64,000 nucleotides of DNA from Ceratopteris richardii (lineage: Eukaryota; Streptophyta; Polypodiopsida; Polypodiales; Pteridaceae): contig CM035407.1 of NCBI GenBank assembly GCA_020310875.1, positions 225,435,586 through 225,499,585 on the forward strand, read 5' to 3'. Made by a program: the position numbers and the translations under genes. Each line of letters starts with the position of its first letter. The stretch's first letter is position 1. Shown here piece after piece: positions 34,069-45,255 of the stretch. A model generated the notes under the pieces. That model was not told the origin of the DNA and ran no database searches. It saw only the letters and a list, made by a program, of their open reading frames with translations.

Positions 34069-36430
34069 TTTGGTACCAGAGCATAGTTGACATACACCCT
34101 TAACAAGATGAGTGATTATAGACTTGAGAATGAAGATAAGCTTGAAGGAATGTCTAACTATCCAATGTGGAGTTTTACGATGATGAATTTGTTAGTATCT
34201 AAAGACTTTTGGAATATTGTATGATGGTACTTATCCAAGGCCAAGACAATTAGGAGAAGACGTTGCTTTATCTTTTAGAAAACCCTCTGTTCCAAATTAT
34301 GCTCGAAGAAAGAACTCTTTAATTATCTAGAGTTTGTGGTACTACCACTTTACTTATTTCAAAAGATGCATTCAGATGGGATTCAAAGGATGCTCTGGCA
34401 ATTTCATACATTGTTTTGAGAGTGAAGAGGCATATTTTACCACAAATTAGGTAATGGAGAACTTCCCCTCAGGCTTGATTGGAATTAAAGTATCTCTATA
34501 AAGATAAAAATTATGTTACGAATGCTCATCTAAAGAATTAGTTAGCCAACACAAGGATGAAAGTTGGTGATTCATTTTATTCAGATAATTTGAAGCTCAG
34601 AAACTTAAAGAATATGATTGGCACATGTAGTGGAAATTCTTGCTCTCTTGTGCTTGAGGTGGGTTCTTTTTCTCAATGGAGTTTGCACCATGTGTTTGCT
34701 TTGCACAATCACAAATCACAAGAAGATTACAAGATGAGACAAAGTAAGAGTCAGGACTACAAGTCACAAAAGCATTACTCTATTAGCATCAAGTATGGAA
34801 GTGTACAAAATAGGTGGTTCAATCATAGGTTAAAGAAGCAATGGATGCTACAAGAAGCAGAAGCAATGGATGCTACAAGAAGCACCTCACAATGGAGAAG
34901 CAGAAGCAATGGATGCTACAAGAAGCACCTCACAAGCCCACAATCTAATCACAGAAGCCAACCTCAAGGTACTAATGAAGCATGCGGGTCTCTTGCTAAG
35001 CACTCAGCCCTTGTAGACTTACAAGTTACTCCACTTGTCCACTTTAAGTGCCAAGACTAGAGCCTCTTGTCTAACTCCTAGGCTAAGCTGCCGAAGCTTG
35101 AGAGTAGAGGCACACTTTACTCAAGTATCTTCACTCTGATCTCAGATATATCACATATGATATCTGATATCCCTTGGTACTCAAATTCCTTTCCTTATAC
35201 AAGCTTCTTTGCTAGTCGGTTACTCCATTACTCTGTCTCCTTCACTCTCACTTTTCTGATATTCTCCCAAGTCCAGTACTCTGGCACCACTCTTCCAAAT
35301 CTGGTACTTTGTCAGCACTTTGCCAAATCCTGTACTCTGTCAGCACTCTACCGAATCCGGTACTTTGGTTCTCCACTCTCTTTCTCTGTCCTCTTTGTTT
35401 CCACTCTCTTATTCTGCTCAGCCGCTTTCGGTGGGCCCCATAGTTGAAAAAACGCGTTTTTTATCGAAAATAAAAAACGTTTAGTACTTAAAAACGTACT
35501 AAACGTTTTTTTACGTTTTTTATCACAGTTTTTATCATAAAAACGTTTTTTATTATTTTTAGGCTATAAAAATACTTTTTATTCACTTTGGATTATTGAC
35601 AACAATGTTTCATGGTTTATTTAATTGATATTTCATGATCCATGGATCAATAAATTATATTTGAACTTTGATGTTATAGTTTTTTGAATGAGCAATAGCT
35701 TACATGTCATGATAATCATTTATCTATTTTTTCCCTTTAATGTAATGACATGTATGTGATCACCATCCCATATGAATCATGGTACATATTGAAATTCAAA
35801 TTCATCATTCAATCCTAACTTTTTTGCTTTGAAATCTCATGTCTTCTAACTCTATTGACGTTATAACCATGAGATTACATACCTACGGGTCAATGCCCAT
35901 GGCCAAAGAGTGTATTGTCTTCTATAAGGTAGAAGTGTGTAAATCAAATTTTTTGTGTGATTTTAACATTACATAGTTAAAGGAATGTTAGATGTGCATT
36001 ACTCATGGATTATAAAAAACAAAAATTAAAAAATGTTGCGAAGAAATATAATACTCGTTTTTTATTTCCATTTTTTTAGTACTCTACGTACTAAACGTTT
36101 TAAAACCCGTTTTTAAAACTCGTTTTTAAAACTCTCTTTGTACCATGGTGGGCCCTTCTCTTTAAGTTTCCAGTGATACTAGTCTTGGACGAATTTGAGA
36201 TCCAAACCGGGACGAATTTTGAAAAATTGGTCTTATCTGAAAATTATTCCATAGAACAATGTGTGGAATTGGTCTCTCTTGCTCTGCCAGTGAAATTATT
36301 CCTTAGATCAATGCTTGAAATTGGTCTCTTCTTTTTGCCTTGAATTATGAAAATTAGTCTCTTCCTCGGGAAATTAGTCTATAGACTAATTTGTGAAATC
36401 GGTCTTTCTTCTTGCCTTGGATGAATTTTG
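34069..36430 (+). mobile_element. Family-N internal region, unit 3 (incomplete)
   Basis: It begins with the primer-binding site and the same gag-like start as unit 2 (about 34107), then the middle gag block (about 34560). A local tandem triplication of GAAGCAATGGATGCTACAAG lies at 34840-34925. A MITE is inserted at 35439-36147. The GAAATTGGTCTCT array ends at about 36430, where minus-strand gypsy sequence begins. The conserved block, tail repeats and 3' LTR are not in this unit. Confidence 0.75.
35439..36147. mobile_element. hAT-like MITE 2 with perfect 8-bp target duplication
   Basis: 709 bp, non-coding, full of AAAACGTTTAGTAC-type inverted motifs. The left end reads CATAGTTGAAAAAACG and the right end, reverse complemented, CATGGTACAAAGAGAG. 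GTGGGCCC flanks both sides (35431-35438 and 36148-36155). The CATAGTTG end equals one end of the hAT at 18131-21717. The pre-insertion sequence can be read in unit 2 near 32185. Confidence 0.88.
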
Positions 36431-36530
36431 ACATAAGATCCTTACAACTTTTAACCACACACTCTTGCAAAAAAGAATAGTAGAAAGTCCTGTCCATATT
36501 TACATTCCTAGCATGAAAATATACATCAGA

Positions 36531-37127
36531 TTAGTTGTCTATACAATGCTCCATATCATGACTATACAATAAAAACATCTCCTCTACATGCTGAGAATAA
36601 CAAAGACTATACAACTCTAATGATGAAATGAGAGGTGCACTAGGTACATCTCTCTCTCCCTGAATACAAACTTTACTTCCATTCTTTTCAAATTCAAGTG
36701 CGTTGTTTTGATAGCTGCATTTAAGTGTGTCTTCCAACCCCCATAGCCACTCTCTTCCTAACACAAGGTCTATCCTCTCCATATTCATAATTTGGAAGTC
36801 CATATAATCTGTATAGTCCTTCATCTTGACTTCCAAATTGGATACCATAGTATCCCATATCCTCTTATCTTCCTCTTGCATCATAGATACTATGTATTTA
36901 TGTGCACTGCGCTGCTGGAGAATCTTTATTTTCTTGACCAGAGCATAGTTTATAAAGTTATGAGTGGCAGAGTCATCTATCATGACCCGTACCTTGGTCC
37001 TGTACACACTACCATGCAGTTTAAGTAGGTCATGTGGTCCAAACTGCGGTGACCACAATGACTGAGTCAAACAACAGTTGTGCTCTATATCCTCGTGCAT
37101 CGCCTCCACTCCCTTGCAGGCTGCCAT
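36531..37127 (-). pseudogene. Gypsy retropepsin domain
   Basis: An open stretch of 198 codons. RTKVRVMIDDSATHNFINYA carries the gypsy protease active-site region (usual pattern D-S/D-G/S-A-T-H-N-F-I). DLVLGREWLWGL matches the C-terminal flap motif LG..WL. It follows gag on the same strand, as expected for gypsy. Confidence 0.85.
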
Positions 37128-37154
37128 GAATGGGAAGGGTCTGTACTAGGTGGA

Positions 37155-38325
37155 CTACCTTTTTGCCCTTTTCAGGGCACAACTAGTCTCTGGTCCCTTC
37201 TTCTTTTCTTCCCCCTTCTTGAGTGGATAGTTCCACTGTGAATGGCTAGGAGACAAACACTTAAAGCACAGGTTCTCTCTTTTGGCCCTCTCAAACTGAT
37301 CTGTAGATAACTTAGGCCCTTGTGATCTTTGTTTTTTAATAAAAAATTTGTTTTTCCCAAAAGTCAACTTCTTCTTGAATTTAGTTGTACTAAGAGGCTT
37401 GAGGGGCTGATCCGTCTCCATAGGAGTATATTGAGGACAGTTATGGTCCTCATAGATCTGTGCATACTTGATCGCCTCCTCAAACATCTTAGGCACATTC
37501 CTTCTGACTCCCCTCTTTATGGCCTTATCTAAGCCTCTAACAAACCCTTTGGTCTTATGGAAATCATCTAAGCCCTTAAGTTTCAAAATGATCTCTCTAT
37601 AGTGGGATAAGTAGACCGTAAGAGGCCTACCTCTCTGGGTAATCCCACTCATCCCTAATTCCTCTCTTCCTCATTCTAAGGAAGAAACTCTTTTAGAAAA
37701 AGAGTCTCAAACTGAGTCCAATCAGTAGGGATAGAGTTCGCCTCCTTAAGACTCATCCACCACTTGTAAGCACGTGGCCGAGCGAGAGACTCGCCTCTAG
37801 CACACGATACTCTGGTGGGGTGCCCTTCAATTTATGCAAATCATGCCACTTTTGTAAAAAAGTGTAGATTGCATCCTTGTTCCTATCTCAGTCATCCCCC
37901 GTAAAGGTAGGTGGCTTAAAATCTTTCAAGAGGGGAGCTTCCCTAGAGCTCTCTCCTTTGTGCTTACTAGGAAGAGAAGTATCTTTTCTAGTAAGCTCTA
38001 GAGGAATAGGAGGGGTTTCTCTTTCCTTCATAGCTAGGAAAGAGGTGACGTTAGTCTCAAGTGCGATCATTTGAGACTTTAGTTGCTGGATGAGAGATGT
38101 GATGCTACCAAGATCTCTCTCTAATTTAAGGGTTTGCTCTTTCAAGTCTACGAATTGATCATGAGTGACAAACTCATCTATATTCTTCTTGCTGAGGCTC
38201 TTTTTCTTCTAAATTTTCCTCTACTTCCTGCCCTAATTCCACTTCTTCCATTCTAGAATCAAGATCCTCTAGTTTCTCTTTAGATGGAGAAGTATGTTCA
38301 ATTAATTGTTTCCCTTTAGATTCCA
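37155..38325 (-). pseudogene. Gypsy gag remnant
   Basis: The N-terminal part (37888-38145) is a predicted coiled coil (MKEQTLKLERDLGSITSLIQ) ending KPPTFTGDD, the usual start of the gypsy gag core. The core continues at 37652-37400 (LTVYLSHYREIILKLKGL, FVRGLDKAIKRGV). It ends with a zinc-knuckle region (LCFKCLSPSHSQWNYPL). gag would form the particle shell. It has several breaks. Confidence 0.8.
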
Positions 38326-39190
38326 TGTTTTATTTCCTTTCCCCCGTTTGCTAACTAGAGTATGTGAAAATGAATGGGAGAAGAAGAGAAATATATCACA
38401 AGAGCACTTCCCTGGTACAAAATGAAGCTGCGGAAGCGAAATCCAAGTGATCCTTGAAGCTTTAAGTCGCTGATTTTGAATCCTCGCGAGGCCCAAACAA
38501 AATTGAAAATGTCCGGTTGGTCCTGGGAGGTTCTAATCACCAAAAACCAACAAGAACAATGCCAAAAGCATGTAGCAATAGCCCCAACCGGGCAAACTGA
38601 GTGAAGCTGAACAACTTTTGAGATTTGACAGTCCTCGCCTGTCCAAGAAATGTAGCCCAACACCTGTACTTCAAAGATATAGAGCTATCCCAAGTGAAAA
38701 AAGTGAATTTGGACACCGGATGCCGGAAATGGCCGCTTAGTTCCTGCTGAAGCGCTGCAGAGAGATTTTGGTTGACCAAATCTCGTCCAAATCCAAATTG
38801 ATAGTCTCTAGGCGAAGCTTAGGAGTGTAGCTTCGTAAAGTGACAAAGATTTTTGAAATCGGATATCGTATGAGCAAGCTATGGTGCAGAGAAGCTGGGT
38901 ATGTCACAAGTAGGAAGTGGAAAAGCTAATCTTCATGGAAGGGTGACTTTGAGAAGCTCTAAACTAAGAGACTGAAGCTTTTTGATCAAACCCAAGACCC
39001 ATACCCATCTCCACAGCCCATATTACATGTATATACCAGTCCTTTGCCAAAATTTTGATCCAAGGCATGTATTTTATTCCCCTAAATTTGAGAAAAAAAA
39101 CTTGAAAATGAGCTTACTTAACCCTCTGCATCTCCATCCTTTGGAACTCGCAGGCGTTAGAAAAGGGAATCTCAACCCCATATAGGAGCT

Positions 39191-39375
39191 GCGCATATAT
39201 AGAGGGCTATTCCCTTGCTACTCTCACCCAAGAGGGACGGAAGAGAGACAAGAGAGATGGGGGAGCTTGGCTCCCCCGAATTCGTTGCATATATAGAGGG
39301 CTATTCCCTTGCTACTCTCACCCAAGAGGGACGGAAGAGAGACAGAGAGATGGGGGAGCTTGGCTCCCTCGTCGG
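39191..39375. repeat. ~97-bp tandem duplication in the gypsy leader
   Basis: The block from CATATATAGAGGGCTATTCC to GGGGGAGCTTGGCTCCC occurs twice, starting at about 39191 and 39287, nearly identical. Confidence 0.9.
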
Positions 39376-39436
39376 TTGGACTTCCGTTCGCAGATGCTCT
39401 TCGCGTGCGCCTTTGCCGTTCGCCGCCGTTCTCTGG

Positions 39437-39448
39437 GCTCTGATATCA
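39437..39448 (-). other. Primer-binding site of the minus-strand gypsy
   Basis: The plus strand GCTCTGATATCA is the complement of TGATATCAGAGC, one base from the initiator-tRNA-Met type. It is directly beside the LTR start at 39450. Confidence 0.75.
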
Positions 39449-39449
39449 A

Positions 39450-39756
39450 TGTTGTGCTCTCAATGAAGCCCTTCTTTTGAGGCAGATCCCAATTCTACAC
39501 GCATTCCCAAGTCTCAAACACGGAGATCGATGCTCGATGTGCCGCCCAGCTGCGTACCCCCCTTGATTTGATCCTCTGCTTAATTTGGAGTGACTAATGT
39601 GGCGTCTCACATGGGTGCCACATGGCACTTATGTGTGTGCCCCTTCGAGTGTAGCCTAAGAGATGGTTCATACCATCTCTTCAATAAGGACTCCCCTCTA
39701 GTGGAGCCTAAGAGATGGTTCATACCATCTCTTCAATAAGGACCCCCCTCATAACA
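39450..39756 (-). repeat. 5' LTR of the minus-strand gypsy
   Basis: On the minus strand it starts TGTTATGAGGGG and ends GAGCACAACA, giving inverted termini. A ~45-bp block around AAGAGATGGTTCATACCATC is tandemly duplicated (about 39656-39700 and 39706-39750). It sits inside a copia RNase H relic. Confidence 0.75.
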
Positions 39757-39762
39757 ATTAAA

Positions 39763-40004
39763 GACTGGGTTGTGGAGATAAGCTATTGTTCGGCTGAAGA
39801 AAATGGATAAGACATCTTCACCAAGCACATAAAAACGGGGTTGTTTTCCATGCAGGTACCGAGCACATAGAATTCAATATTACTATGTGCTTGAGTTGAT
39901 CGAGGATTGGGTTGTGGAGATAAGCTATTGCCCAATTAAGAAAATAGAGAAGACACCAAGAGAGCAACTTCATCGACACTTTTGAAAGCTTGGCATTCGG
40001 GGGT
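39763..40004 (+). mobile_element. Copia RNase H 3' remnant
   Basis: Translated pieces resemble the end of copia RNase H (EHIEF near 39864, DWVVEISYC near 39770). A block around GGGTTGTGGAGATAAGCTAT occurs twice (about 39768 and 39908). It ends at the purine run GGGGG just before the LTR at 40005. Confidence 0.6.
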
Positions 40005-40719
40005 TGTTAGATATGCTCAATAATCCACCTTTAAGTGAACACAAATGATCCATGATGCTCTAAGTTTTAAGGCCCCCATTATGAGGAGAAGCCATTATGA
40101 GAGCCCAAATTTGAGGAACCCTAACTTCCAAATTAGATGAGGTCTATGTGTGATCGTGGATGGTAATAGATGATCTTTGTGAGCCTAGCCATTAAGTTAG
40201 GTAGGGCATAAACTTCCACGCCATTGGGTTGTTATTCAAAGCAAAAATAAAGGCCTTGTGGTGTCACACGGTTTTTCCATAAAAACTTAATAGGGGGAGT
40301 GTAGAGAGGGGTTTGCCCCCTTCTGCAGGGTTTAGAGGGCCTATCTCCCTACCCGTAGGGCCTAGACAGTAGGACTTTTGGTCGTGGGGATATTGTCCGA
40401 TTATATATTTTGCTGATTATTTTCTCTCTTGACTACGTTTAACTATATTGACTCCCAGTGTAAAAGCGATATAAGCATGGCCATGTATAACTCTACATAG
40501 CATTGCGCACTAGTAAGCCCTTCATCTAGATTTTGTTTAGATGGCTATCTAAGCTCCATATTGGGAGCGCATGGGTGGACATAACCATCTTTGTAGCTGC
40601 ATAAGTTTTGGCATTTTGAGAATTTGAGTTCTCTCTCTCTCAGTCTGTGTCTCTTTTTGTCTGCAATTTTTTCTCAACTTTGTCTATTGGTCTATTCCGC
40701 TGTGCTATTATTTCTTACA
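40005..40719 (+). repeat. 3' LTR of the copia remnant
   Basis: It starts TGTTAGATATGC after the polypurine run and probably ends TTCTTACA. A length of about 715 bp is plausible. The right end rests on the terminal inverted match only. Confidence 0.5.
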
Positions 40720-41199
40720 GTACCTTCAAAAGCCAGATGAAAGGTAGTACAATCATCTTAAGTTAGCATAGGAGGGTAGCGACAGGGCTTGAACCTGTAA
40801 ACCTATTGATTACAAGGGAAAGGTCTGGCCACTTTGGAGATTCTTCTGGATAGGAATGATGTTCAGAAACTCAGGGATGAGGCTTGGAAATTCGGATGGA
40901 TATTATTCTTTGAGTATAATTCAAGTCTATTTCATCTTCAGTGTACTTTCTAGTTATTTCTTTATGGAAGGGAAAAGTGGGGCTTCAACCCGTAGGCTGT
41001 AGCTAAGATGTTATGATGGCAGATAGATAGCATTAAAAGGCTGGTGTTCATAGATAATGTTTGCTTACTACTGTTGCATGGAAACTCAATGGTGATGCTT
41101 ATAACCTCTGATTGGTGATTCTTATGAGTAATATGGAATTTAAGTTGCTTCTTGTATGCCATTTGAGTTTTTTCATCATATTTTTAATTTCTGGTTCAG

Positions 41200-41277
41200 G
41201 TACCCAAAACAGGGAAAGGAAAAAAGAAGCCAAAGCCTGTAAACAAATACAGGTTTATCAGCAAAATTTTTCTGTGA
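41200..41277 (+). CDS. Candidate terminal exon of an unidentified host gene
   Basis: A T-rich stretch ending TTTCTGGTTCAG looks like a plant intron acceptor. The 78 bp after it read VPKTGKGKKKPKPVNKYRF and a few more residues, then stop. The lysine-rich composition and the good acceptor suggest a last exon, but I found no upstream exon and do not recognise the protein. Chance is a real alternative. Confidence 0.2.
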   Translation, partial: VPKTGKGKKKPKPVNKYRFISKIFL

Positions 41278-41577
41278 AGAGACTTGGTTATAATTGTGCT
41301 TCGTAATACCAAATGAAGAATATGAATATTTTACGAATCTCGGTGGTATTTTTTGTGCTTCGGTGATTTTTCTGGGTGTATGAAAGTGCTCATTTTGGTG
41401 CATTTTTCATCTTTACACCTTTGGCTAATTGTCTTTGGGAGAGGTCTCAATGATTATATGAGGTGTGAATGCTTTGTTAAGGAAGACAGTAGGCCAATAG
41501 TTCAGGACCTTTAAATGTGTAAATTATATTTCAGATTGATGAAACTGCATAGGATGTAAATGAAAGAAAATCTTACT

Positions 41578-41767
41578 CAGTGTAAGATTGAATTTAATGT
41601 ATACTTGTGCTATATGTATTAGAGGATCTGTTTGAAGCCAAAACGCTGTTGCAATTTTAAAAGTGAATTGATCAGTATAAGATTGAATTTAATGTGTACT
41701 TGTGATATATGGATTGAAGGATCTGTTTGAAGCCAAAAGGGCTGTTGCAATTTTAAAAGGGAATCGA
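41578..41767. repeat. ~95-bp tandem duplication
   Basis: The block AAGATTGAATTTAATGT ... TTGCAATTTTAAAAG occurs twice in a row with few differences. Confidence 0.9.
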
Positions 41768-42487
41768 GGACTGGATATATATGTTGAAAGTAGAAAGTAG
41801 ATTGTGTGTTAGGATGGCTAAAGTTTGGAAGTACGTTGAAGTTTCGATCACTTATGCACATTGAAGTGAGGAGATTATATCAAATTACATGAATTCTCAG
41901 TGCATGTGTGTGCACATTTGTTGGGGGTTGTGGGGAAAAAATGGTCACAGATGTACAGGCCTATGAAGGCATGGTCCTTCAACGTATTGCATTAAACAGA
42001 ATCAGATTAGTAGGAATGGTCCGTACTTCACCCTGCACATATTTCTGCATCCTCTATTTGTCATGATGTTAATACAGGAAAGTGGGTACATAGCCCCCGA
42101 AAAAACTCCATTGCTGTTGATTTGATTTGGCTTCTGCCAGCCAGTTTCTGCTTTATTTTAATTTTAATCTTCCCAAGTATATTGTTACATATTAATATTG
42201 TCACTGGTTGAATCTGTCCCTAACTGACTCTTGTTTAGTTCACTTGTTTGTGATTCTCATCTAACGGCTTAGATAAAGCAAAAGAAATTCCTTTGGGAGA
42301 GCACTGTTTAATTGGGAGCTTGAAATTGAGTAGTGCGAGTCAAAGACTACTAATTCTGATATGCTTCATCTTCTTGAGATACGTTGCTCTCGTGTTAGGA
42401 CTGCAATGTCTGATTGGGAATGTTGGAAATTCTTTATTGAAGTGATCAAAGAACTGGGAACCCAACATAAATGTGGACAGGGAATCT

Positions 42488-42620
42488 GATTACATATGAA
42501 GGAGGCCAATGGATTCCTCATATATGTTTTGATCCACCCATCTAACAAACTACGATCATATAAGTTCCGATGGATTCTTCATACATGTTTAGATTGATTC
42601 ATCTAACGAACTCTTATTAC
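42488..42620. repeat. ~70-bp diverged tandem duplication
   Basis: The blocks GATTCCTCATATATGTTT..CATCTAACAAACT and GATTCTTCATACATGTTT..CATCTAACGAACT follow each other. Confidence 0.75.
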
Positions 42621-43696
42621 ATGCTGTGATAAGAGATGACCGAGTCCAAAACAAAAGAATTTTTGCTGAATATGCTGCTGACAGATATACGTGGACTGAA
42701 GGTAGAGGCTGCTAGGTTGACACTGAAGATGACTTGAGGGTCTCATATGAAGTGAAGCTGAAGCTGTAGGTACATAGCAGCTGATACAGCCTGAAGTATG
42801 CAGAAGCTGAACTGAATGGAGTACAGCTAATGTGTTGAATCAACTAGTAACAGAAGTATTAATGGTTTACAACCAGCTGGAATGTGAACTTATGTAGGTA
42901 GCTGTTGTGGTGCAGGGACTAAACAATGATAGAGGTTAAAGTAGATGAATGCCAAAGCCCACTATGCCTAACTTTGTACCAAAAAAAGTTGGAGCTAAGA
43001 CCAGGACAATCCTTGTCCATGTCATGGTTGGGTATTTATTCAGTTTGGAGGATGTAATTATATGCACAATTATAACCTAAGAAATGTGTTTAGGATTTCA
43101 TTGATCTTCTCACATGAAGAGTCTTTGCTGTATGAAATCTCACGTTCATGTACAGTTTTGAAATATGGGTGGCCAAAACCTATGACATGGGTTTTTTAAG
43201 TTGGAACATATGGTGCCAGGCAACTGGCCTCATGATTAAAAAAAAAAAAGATTTCTGTATCATTGGAGCGTGAAGGGTTTCCATTCCACCTATCAGAGGC
43301 TGAAGAAGAGTTAGTGGCAGGTTATCAAACTGAATGTTAGGGAAATAAACTCTTTATTTTATGTTGGTTCGTTCTTGAATTGTTGATTTCTTCAATATTT
43401 GTAAGAAATTTTGTAACTTCCAGACAGGAAATGTTTGATTTGTTTTGTTGAAGATTTTGGTGAGAATTTTTCAATCAACTACTGAATCAATGAATTCGTT
43501 GATGTGTTGAAGTCAGTTATACATATCTTTACTGCCTTATAGAAATCTTAATTGTTTTAATTTGTTTCTATTATCACAAGGTGGATCCCATCTAAAGTAT
43601 GGATACATCAATTATTGGATCATGTAATTTTCTTGTGCTTGTTGCTTTGGGGAATGTGTTGTTAACAGTCTTGTTTCAAGTTATATTGATTAATTG

Positions 43697-44668
43697 AGTA
43701 CATCACAATGTGCTTTGTGTGAGCATGGAACAAGGATTCTTTGCAAATGTCAATGTGCTCTGATTGTCACTAAAGATGGTGGTGGCAAAGGACTTATCCA
43801 CACTCAAATCAGCCAAAAGGCATCATAGCCATACACTTCCTACCACTGTGCAAGTTGCCTTGTACTCAACCTCAGAACTAGAGGTGGCCAGAGTAGGTTG
43901 CTTTTTCTCAATCAAGATATGCATGAGCTACCAATTATGAAACAAAAGCTATTGGTGGACACGAGTGTCAAAGCAATCAACCTAGTCTGAGTTAAAAAAA
44001 AGCATGTAAATTTGATCGTAATGATCCCCCCTTGGGATAAAACAAAGCAAGTACTTGAGTACCACTCAAGTAGCAAAAGATGTGCTTTAACCACTTGCCA
44101 AGTCTTGAGACATGGGCAATACATGAACCCACTCATGTGAGAGACAACAAACGAAATATGAAGTTGAGTTATGCATAAATAAATCAAGGATCCGACAACT
44201 TGCTGATATAGAATAATATTAAATGCATTTCGAGCATCATGAAAGCTCAAGTGTAAACCTGTTTACATGGGAGTGCCAATAGGTTTGCGATCTTTAAGGC
44301 CAAATCATTGCAATAATATATCAATGTACTTTGTTTGACACAAAAGTTTTTTCTTGAACTTTGCATAAATAGAATGCCCAAATAATGATGCAAATTCCCC
44401 AAATTTGATAACACAAAATAGGCATGCAAATAAGCTTAAACTCTACAATGTTTTTTTATTAGGAGCAGTGAGCAATATATATGATTAGAAGTACATCATC
44501 TCCAGGCTTAACATATAAGATGCTCTTATTAGGATCATTCTGAAAACCATGTGCTAGCAAGTGGGTATGTATCTTCTCATACCAAACAGGTGGTGCTTGC
44601 TTCAAGCCATATAATGCCTTTTTAACTTGCATAATTTGTTTTTATACGCTTGCATAAAACCTTGGGAC
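43697..44668 (-). mobile_element. Old minus-strand copia relic, RT end and RNase H
   Basis: On the minus strand, RT motifs [13 protein letters not shown] (about 44600) and NLGNLHHYLGILFM (about 44390) are followed by RNase H pieces (FCFIIGSSCIS, then SDNQSALTFAKNP near 43760). It is the same family as the copies at 44669 and 50118, but older. The insertion at 44669-49828 splits it: the RT text resumes at 49829-50117 on the far side. Confidence 0.85.
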
Positions 44669-44901
44669 TATTGATATATTTAGGTAGTGATGTGTGTGAA
44701 CACTCTAGGACTGCCGGGGCACTTTTTTCCCTCTTTAGGAGGTTTTTTTCTCCGGCTTGTATATACGCCTGTTGCCCTAATGGGCTACTTATCTTTGTAC
44801 ATTCTCTAGTAATACATTCAGTATTGTGTGTTTGTGGTGCTCTAAGCTTCTTCTTCTTCCTTGTGCTATTCACGTGCTTCCGCAGACGTCTATCTCCAAC
44901 A
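44669..44901 (+). repeat. 5' LTR, family A copy 1
   Basis: It ends CCAACA; TATA-like CTTGTATATACGCC lies at about 44755. It is paired with 49598-49828. Confidence 0.95.
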
Positions 44902-44903
44902 AT

Positions 44904-44915
44904 TGGTATCAGAGC
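44904..44915 (+). other. Primer-binding site, family A copy 1
   Basis: TGGTATCAGAGC, a perfect plant initiator-tRNA-Met-type site two bases after the 5' LTR. Confidence 0.92.
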
Positions 44916-45255
44916 AGGTCGTCTCTTCTTCTAGGGTGCCGTTGACACTCCTCCGTTTGCAGTCTCAGATTCGCATGAAAATTATTGAGCATACTCAGGG
45001 TGTTTCCGAGATCAACACAGTTTTGTTATGTGGTGCCGAAATTGCAATCTGAGCTCGTTTCGGCCTCCGAACGCACTATCGCAGCGCTTGTGCAGGCTAT
45101 TTCGTCCTTTTGTGCCAAAGGTATATACAAGTTTCTGTTTGCCAGTTTAAGCGTCTCAAAGTCTGCTATAGGTCTAGCAGAACTCGTCTGGGTTGTTCCG
45201 TTCAACTTTTTGAGATACAGTCAATTTTTTCATCAAGGTATTTTAGTCACCGACC

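Larger units (their letters stand above)
36440..39449 (-). mobile_element. Ty3/gypsy gag-protease relic (minus strand)
   Basis: Read on the minus strand from the LTR at 39450-39756, it has a primer-binding site, a long leader, gag (about 38325-37155) and protease (37127-36531). It then stops where it meets family-N unit 3. RT, RNase H and integrase are missing from this window. The leader (38340-39440) is non-coding and holds a duplicated block. The element is broken in several places. Confidence 0.85.
40720..43690. other. Low-repeat island, no complete gene
   Basis: No transposon protein, LTR or terminal repeat is recognisable in about 3 kb. There are two local tandem duplications (41578-41767, 42488-42620). 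One weak terminal-exon candidate lies at 41200-41277. The rest is moderately A/T-rich with short frames only. It could be intron or 3' flank of a host gene, or very old decayed repeat. Confidence 0.4.

Noticed and set aside
40770-40850. tRNA-like text on the minus strand (ACAGGTTCAAGCCCTGT resembles a T-arm, followed by TTGTAA)
   Set aside because: The T-arm pairs, but no anticodon stem, D-arm or matching acceptor strand could be formed, so it is chance or a very decayed fragment.
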